NCBI GenBank assembly: GCA_036554285.1
Contig: DATBNO010000077.1
Span: forward strand, 1 to 64,000
DNA from: JADGGM01 sp025449955
Lineage (GTDB): Bacteria > Gemmatimonadota > Gemmatimonadetes > Gemmatimonadales > Gemmatimonadaceae
Length of the DNA stretch: 64,000 nt
Direction of reading: 5' to 3'
Made by a program: the position numbers and the translations under genes. How positions within the stretch are numbered: position 1 is the first letter of the stretch; each line of letters opens with the position of its first letter. This document shows, one piece after another, positions 59,475 to 64,000 of the stretch. A model generated the notes under the pieces. That model did no database searches. It was not told where the DNA came from and saw only the letters and a list, made by a program, of their open reading frames with translations.

Positions 59475-61331
59475 TCAGTCTTCGTCGCCTTCGGCCGCGC
59501 CTTCCTCCCCGCTCCACCACCGCCGCCACCACGGCGGCCGCGACTCCGGCGCCAACGTGAGGTCCACCGCCCTCCGCCACGCATCGCGCATCTCGGCCGC
59601 ATCCGCGAACCGCTGCTCGGCGACCGGCGCCAGCCCGCGCTGCAACCACTCCGCGATTGCCTCCGGATACCCGGACAAATCCACGTCGCCGGACAACTCA
59701 CGCCCCAGAATCGCCCGCCCATCCCCGACCCCGAACGGCGGCTCGCCCGACAGCAGATACGTCACGATCGCCGCCAGCCCGAAGCAGTCCACCGGCGACC
59801 CTTGGCCTTCGCCTAACAACTGCTCGGGCGCCGCGAACTCCGGCGTCCCCGTCGTGCTGCTCAGCAGCTCCTCACCCGTGATCTTCGCCACGCCGAAGTC
59901 CGCAATCCGCCACCGCCGATGGCGGTCGATCAAAATGTTCTCCGGCTTGAGATCGCGGTGCACGATGCCGATCGCGTGCGCGGCCGCCAGTCCGTCCAGC
60001 ACTTGATCCACGTGCGATGCGATCTGCTCGACCACTCGCGGCCCTGAGCGCTTCACCAAGTCGGTCAACGAACCGTTCTCCGCCAGCTCCATCGTGTACC
60101 ACGACACGCCGCCGTTGCTGTCCCAGTCGTAGATCGGCACGATCGCCGGATGCGCCAGCTGCGCCGCGAGCTGCGCTTCCCGGCGGAAGCGCCGCACCGC
60201 GATCTCGTCGTTCGCCACTTGCGGGTGCAACATCTTGAGCGCCACCTCTCGCTCCAGCGTCAGATCGCGCACCCGCCACACCGAGCCGAAGGTTCCCGAG
60301 CCCAATCGCGCGATCACTTCGTAGTCCTCGCCCGTCGCCCACCGCAGCCGCTCCTCCTCGGCGTCGCCTAACGGACGGATCGCCGGCATCGAGCCGCTGA
60401 TGTACAGCGACGAGCGTCCGCCGCCTCCCACCGCGCGCTCCAGTTCGCGCAGCATCGCGGCCACCGAGTGATACCGCTTCTCCGGGTCGCGCTCCAACGC
60501 GCGGTTGAGCACCCGCGCCACGGCCTGCGGACAGTCGGGCCTCACCAACGGCAGCGGCGGCACGTCCGCCGGCGGATACTCGCCGGTGAGCGACGCGAAC
60601 GCGGTCGCGGCCAACTGCCACTGGTCGCTCTCCGGCGTCGGTAGCCACTCGTCGTCCGGCCATTCGGGTGCGCGCGGCAGACGCCCCGGAAATGGTGTCA
60701 GACCGGCCGGAATCAGGTTCCGCGGTAGTGCCCACTCCCACGCGAGCAGCCACAGTTGGCCGGTCGGCGTCAACCAGATCGACTCGCCACACACGCCGCC
60801 GTGCGCCGTGCCGGTGGTGTGCAAGTAGGCGAGCGCCAATCCAGTGGACCGCAACAGCTGGAGCGACGTCCCCAAGTCGTCCGGCCCAACTCGCCGAATC
60901 CGCCCCGCCACGCTTTCCCCCGAGATCCATCGACGCACGTACGCCGGCCCACGCCGGCTCTGCGGACCACCCGGCCACCAGTCGTACGCCGTTGGAATCG
61001 ACGAGTGCGCCCGATGGGCAAGAGCGCGCGCCTCGGCACCCAACCACATCGGGTGAGCCGGATCCGGCACGGTCACCAGCGAAAGCGACCGGCCGAGTGC
61101 GTCGACGACCTCTTGATAGTGTCGGTTTTCCGCCAGCACACCCTCGGCACCCCACGACCAACCAGCGGGCAGTTGCCAGCCTTCGATGTGCGACGGAAGT
61201 TTCGCCGTCACGCTGTGCGGCGAAGAGGAGCCCGGGATCAACGGCGAAATGTCCGTGTCGGGCGCAGCGTCCGGTGGTGTCGGCGTCCCGCCGGGACGCG
61301 CGCCGGCACCGTTGGGCGGCGTGACGGTCAC
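59475..61331 (-). CDS. Tandem pseudokinase - Ser/Thr protein kinase
   Basis: The 618-residue protein holds two kinase folds. The C-terminal one (about 335-600) looks active: glycine loop LGSGTFGSVW from 343, K366 in VALK, HRD at 458-460, DFG at 478-480 and TPEFAAPEQ. The N-terminal one (about 60-310) keeps the lobe pattern (RALERDPEKRYHSV near its end) but has AHGG at the catalytic loop (H177, then GG instead of RD) and LAWEWAL where DFG should be, so it is a pseudokinase. No transmembrane, PASTA or FHA segment is seen. The start is GTG 61331. Confidence 0.86.
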   Translation of the reverse strand: MTVTPPNGAGARPGGTPTPPDAAPDTDISPLIPGSSSPHSVTAKLPSHIEGWQLPAGWSWGAEGVLAENRHYQEVVDALGRSLSLVTVPDPAHPMWLGAEARALAHRAHSSIPTAYDWWPGGPQSRRGPAYVRRWISGESVAGRIRRVGPDDLGTSLQLLRSTGLALAYLHTTGTAHGGVCGESIWLTPTGQLWLLAWEWALPRNLIPAGLTPFPGRLPRAPEWPDDEWLPTPESDQWQLAATAFASLTGEYPPADVPPLPLVRPDCPQAVARVLNRALERDPEKRYHSVAAMLRELERAVGGGGRSSLYISGSMPAIRPLGDAEEERLRWATGEDYEVIARLGSGTFGSVWRVRDLTLEREVALKMLHPQVANDEIAVRRFRREAQLAAQLAHPAIVPIYDWDSNGGVSWYTMELAENGSLTDLVKRSGPRVVEQIASHVDQVLDGLAAAHAIGIVHRDLKPENILIDRHRRWRIADFGVAKITGEELLSSTTGTPEFAAPEQLLGEGQGSPVDCFGLAAIVTYLLSGEPPFGVGDGRAILGRELSGDVDLSGYPEAIAEWLQRGLAPVAEQRFADAAEMRDAWRRAVDLTLAPESRPPWWRRWWSGEEGAAEGDED

Positions 61332-61387
61332 GAGCCAAACCTACAGTCGGTGCTGGCCACGGCCAAGCACGCAATCAACGGACACAC

Positions 61388-61894
61388 ATGGACACGATTC
61401 CAGCGCCGAGCATAGTCTTCGAGCCGCTCCACGAGGGCGTCACCGCCCCCACTCGCGCGACAACCGGCGCCGCCGGCTACGACGTCCGCGCCTACCTGCT
61501 CGGTCGCTCGGTACGGCTCTGGCGCGATGGCGCCGAACTCCTGCAGCCGACGGATGCCAGCGGCGCGCTCGCCCTCGAACCGAACGACGTCGCGCTCGTC
61601 CCGCTTGGATTCCGCGCGCGCCTGCCCGACGGCTACGAGGCCCAAGTGCGCCTCCGCAGCTCGATCGCATTTCGGCGCGGTCTCATGCTGCCCAACGCGC
61701 CAGGCACCATCGATGCCGACTACCCCGATGAATGGCTCGTGATGGTGCGCAATGTGTCCACGACACGCGCGATCATCGAGCACCGTGAGCGCATCGCGCA
61801 GATCATCCTGCATCGCTACGCGGCGCTCGCGTGGGCCACCGGTAACGTCGGTCGCTCCACCGATCGCCGCGGAGGTATCGGCAGCACGGGCTGA
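61388..61894 (+). CDS. dut: dUTP diphosphatase
   Basis: dUTPase removes dUTP and provides dUMP for thymidylate. The 168-residue protein shows the five trimeric-dUTPase motifs: AGYDVRA, VRLRSSIAFRRG, NAPGTIDADYPDEW, RIAQIIL and the C-terminal RGGIGSTG. An insertion after motif 1 (SVRLWRDGAELLQPTDASG, about residues 40-58) lengthens it relative to E. coli. It is divergent from the kinase gene with 56 bases between. Confidence 0.93.
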   Translation: MDTIPAPSIVFEPLHEGVTAPTRATTGAAGYDVRAYLLGRSVRLWRDGAELLQPTDASGALALEPNDVALVPLGFRARLPDGYEAQVRLRSSIAFRRGLMLPNAPGTIDADYPDEWLVMVRNVSTTRAIIEHRERIAQIILHRYAALAWATGNVGRSTDRRGGIGSTG

Positions 61895-61932
61895 CGGCGC
61901 CGGCGCCGGCGCCGAGCCCCTGCCTAACCAAA

Positions 61933-61953
61933 TCGTACGACACTGTAGTACGA
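61933..61953. promoter_or_regulatory. Dyad upstream of the BTAD regulator gene
   Basis: TCGTAC and GTACGA are separated by nine bases in the gap between dut and the regulator gene. It is the size of an operator, but nothing identifies its binding protein. Confidence 0.35.
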
Positions 61954-62025
61954 AATGACGCTCGCGTGACGAGCTCGGCGTTAGTACTTTGGTCGGGCCG
62001 CGAATCACGGTATGGGGCGCCTCGT

Positions 62026-64000
62026 ATGATCCATTTGGTCGGACTTGGACACGCCGTCATCACCGTCGGCGTCACTCGCCTAACGCAAGCCAGCGAGACG
62101 TTGTTCGCGTCGGCGTTGTTGTTCGTGCGCGAAGCCGGGCGGCCCATCGAGCGCCATCGCATCATCGAGCTGCTATGGCCGCACACATCCGCCCAACGCG
62201 CGAATCACCGCCTCCGACAAACGCTCTATCGGCTCAACACGCTCGGCGCCTCGCTGCGCTCCGATCGCGGCCACGTCATTTTGCCCGCGCGTTCGGCCCA
62301 ATCCGATTTCGGGGAGGTCCTCGCCGCGGGACGCGGCGCCGATCCACAGCGCGTCGCCGAATTGGTGCAAGGCCCGTTTCTTCCCGGATACGCGCCGCGC
62401 TTCTCCGCAACGTTCAGCGAGTGGCTCGAGCGCGAGCGCGAGGTGGTCACGTCGAGCTTGCGCCGCGTGCTCGTCGCCGCGATCGCCGCCCAAAAGGATC
62501 GCCGCGACTGGGCCGTCGTCGAACGTCTCGCCACACGCTGTCTCCTTTTCGACCCGCTCAACGAGGAGGCAACATTCGCCCTCGCCGAAGCCGCCGCTGC
62601 CCACGGCGGCAAAGTCCGCGCACTCGAAATCGTCGATAGCTACCTGCGCGAGCTCGGACCCGCCGCCGGCGCCATCCGCGTGCCGGCCACGCTGCTCCAG
62701 CGCCGCATCGCCGAAGCGCTTCGCGCCGATCCCGACGACGGACACGACAGGTCACAGATCGGACGCGAGCACGAGATGCACGACATGAAGCGCGTGCTGC
62801 AAGGACTCTTCGCGGCGCGCGGCGAAACCTGCCTCGTGTGCGGCGAAGAAGGCATCGGCAAATCGCGATTTGCCGCGGAAATCGCGCGCGTCGCGCAGCT
62901 CGACGGCATCAAGGTGGCTCGCGTGGAAAGCCAACCGCACGACGCCGAACGTCCGCTAGCAGGCATCGTCGAGGTCGTGCGACGCGTTCGTGCGATGCGA
63001 GGCGCCATCGCCGTCGCCGAATCCTCGAAGCATACGCTCGACGCCATCCTGGTCACATCGGCAGACGCAATCGGCGATACCGAGCAGTTCCATACACGCG
63101 TGCGCGCGGCCCTCATCGATCTCATCGACGCGGTCTCGCACGAACAGCCCGTCGTTCTCATCATCGAAGATGCGCAATGGCTCGACCGCGCGTCGTGGGC
63201 CTGCATCCGCGCCGTGTCCCGTTGGGCACTCAAACACCGCGCGCTCACGATCTTGACGTCCAAACACCCGGATGTCACGAGCCAGTTCGACTGCGCCGAC
63301 GACGTCCGGCCTCGCGTCATGCGACTGCAACCGCTCGATGAGCCGTCGAGTCGCACTCTCGTCCAACGTGTAATCGCGGGGTCGAGTCGCGATGGAAACG
63401 AGCCGTTCACCGAATGGTGCGTGGCGCGCGGCGGCGGCAACCCCTATGTCCTCACGGAGCTCGCGCTCCGGGCCGAAGGCGACACCGAACCGTTTCGCGC
63501 GCCGGCCGCGCTCGAGCGCATCGCTACCGAACGACTCGGCACACTCGGCGAGGTCCCGCTGCGCATCCTGCAGGCCGTCACTGTCCTCGAGCGCAGCTCA
63601 TCCACCTGGCACGTCGAAGAGTTGTTGGGCATCAATCGGTTAGGCCTGCTCGATGGACTCGACGCCCTCGGCGCCGCTGGCATGATCGGCGTGGAGCGCG
63701 ACCGCATCGTGCTCCGGCATCGCCTCACGGCGGAAGCGGCGCTCGATCGGCTGTCGTGCCCGGCGCGACAGCTCCTGCATCGCCGCGCAGCAGAATTGCT
63801 GGAGCGCGATCGGACCACTGACGATTCCTGCGATCTGGCCGGCGCATGTGCCGACCACTGGCAGTACGCCGGTGAGCACACTCGGGCCATCGAGCTCCTC
63901 ACCGGCGCCGCTACACGCCTAACTGGCCGCGGCATGCCCATCGAGGCGGCGCGGTTGTACGAGCGCGCGGCGCAAATCGCCACGTCGCCGCCCGACAAGG
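62026..64000 (+). CDS. Winged-helix/BTAD transcriptional regulator with AAA/STAND ATPase domain (3' end outside window)
   Basis: An open frame runs from ATG 62026 to the window end (658 codons) without a stop. The N-terminus has a wHTH-like segment (IIELLWPHTSAQRANHRLRQ, LYRLN). A BTAD-type helical domain follows (about 95-245). The ATPase has Walker A GEEGIGKS at 273-280 and Walker B VVLIIEDAQWLD near 380, then RGGGNPYVLTEL, as in AfsR/MalT-like regulators. The C-terminal TPR part has begun (ELLTGAATRL). GTG 61966 is an alternative start, 20 codons earlier. The regulated genes and ligand are unknown. Confidence 0.8.
   Translation, partial: MIHLVGLGHAVITVGVTRLTQASETLFASALLFVREAGRPIERHRIIELLWPHTSAQRANHRLRQTLYRLNTLGASLRSDRGHVILPARSAQSDFGEVLAAGRGADPQRVAELVQGPFLPGYAPRFSATFSEWLEREREVVTSSLRRVLVAAIAAQKDRRDWAVVERLATRCLLFDPLNEEATFALAEAAAAHGGKVRALEIVDSYLRELGPAAGAIRVPATLLQRRIAEALRADPDDGHDRSQIGREHEMHDMKRVLQGLFAARGETCLVCGEEGIGKSRFAAEIARVAQLDGIKVARVESQPHDAERPLAGIVEVVRRVRAMRGAIAVAESSKHTLDAILVTSADAIGDTEQFHTRVRAALIDLIDAVSHEQPVVLIIEDAQWLDRASWACIRAVSRWALKHRALTILTSKHPDVTSQFDCADDVRPRVMRLQPLDEPSSRTLVQRVIAGSSRDGNEPFTEWCVARGGGNPYVLTELALRAEGDTEPFRAPAALERIATERLGTLGEVPLRILQAVTVLERSSSTWHVEELLGINRLGLLDGLDALGAAGMIGVERDRIVLRHRLTAEAALDRLSCPARQLLHRRAAELLERDRTTDDSCDLAGACADHWQYAGEHTRAIELLTGAATRLTGRGMPIEAARLYERAAQIATSPPDK

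Larger units (their letters stand above)
72..63923. repeat. Dispersed heptamer GTTAGGC/GCCTAAC, about 90 copies
   Basis: By hand count the heptamer occurs about 90 times: roughly 41 as GTTAGGC and 49 as GCCTAAC on the plus strand. It is most often preceded by C, giving CGTTAGGC. First and last copies are at 72-78 and 63917-63923. About 80 copies lie inside genes in a translatable frame, five supply stop codons (6999, 12209, 30985, 35670, 52767) and five are intergenic (6511, 55879, 59431, 59459, 61922). Base composition alone predicts about seven. The entry marks the whole family, not a continuous element. Confidence 0.85.

Noticed and set aside
61904..61918. GGCGCC-rich micro-repeat after dut as a terminator or repeat element
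   Set aside because: It is a short run of simple GCCGGC units without a stable flanking stem or T-tract.
1..64000. CRISPR, insertion sequence, prophage, tRNA or rRNA
   Set aside because: I looked for spaced repeats, terminal inverted repeats with transposase, phage genes and conserved RNA motifs and found none; gene content is housekeeping throughout.

Overview
The window is 64 kb of gene-dense, GC-rich bacterial chromosome (about two thirds G+C by eye). It holds 64 genes, two of them cut by the window edges. The longest non-coding gap is under 250 bases. No rRNA, tRNA, CRISPR array, insertion sequence, integrase or prophage gene is visible. The gene set fits an aerobic, menaquinone-using, peptide-consuming Gram-negative-type chemoheterotroph: UbiA/UbiX/UbiD/MenG quinone genes, ETF and ETF:quinone oxidoreductase, lipoproteins, an outer-membrane-type barrel, several secreted S9 peptidases, a winged-helix/BTAD ATPase regulator and a pseudokinase-kinase protein. 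Gemmatimonadota is my best guess, from family content and base composition only.

Layout. 1-7 kb: M48 protease, purD, mutM and a short UvrC-like nuclease in a chain of overlapping starts and stops, then a convergent S9 peptidase. 6.5-10.9 kb (minus): menG, ubiD, ubiA, ubiX and a small phosphodiesterase, the late steps of menaquinone synthesis. 11-14.3 kb (plus): ECF sigma factor, zinc anti-sigma, bactofilin-like membrane protein and toast-rack protein. 14.3-19 kb (minus): nrnA, NifU-like, mrp, MATE and SAM hydrolase-like genes. 19-22.8 kb (minus): amino acid permease, guaB, YkvA. 22.8-28.2 kb (minus): envelope genes, namely an SH3 protein, a degenerate and an intact L,D-transpeptidase, and two M15-like peptidases behind a probable c-di-GMP-I riboswitch.

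28.3-35.7 kb (plus): gpmI, barrel protein, QueD-like, mobA, mobB, dacB, moeA, methyltransferase. 35.7-40.4 kb (minus): etfD, etfA, etfB and an acyl-CoA dehydrogenase, which would feed electrons to the menaquinone made by the first cluster. 40.5-47.4 kb: SprT-like protein, phosphoesterase, then cstA, an S9 peptidase and ybdD. 47.5-52.8 kb: beta-propeller lipoprotein, DUF885, LeuA/HMGL-like and M20 genes. 52.8-57.6 kb (minus): sugar nucleotidyltransferase and cupin, and an F0-type ATP synthase operon (atpZ, atpI, atpB, atpE, atpF, atpH) without the other F1 genes. 57.8-64 kb: BsuPI protein, MoxR, pseudokinase-kinase, dUTPase and a truncated BTAD regulator.

The most unusual signal is not a gene. 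The heptamer GTTAGGC/GCCTAAC occurs about 90 times in this window by hand count, roughly 13 times the expectation from base composition. It sits on both strands, mostly inside genes in a readable frame and most often as Leu-Gly with the otherwise rare TTA codon; in five genes it supplies the stop codon. I know of no description of such a repeat in this kind of genome.
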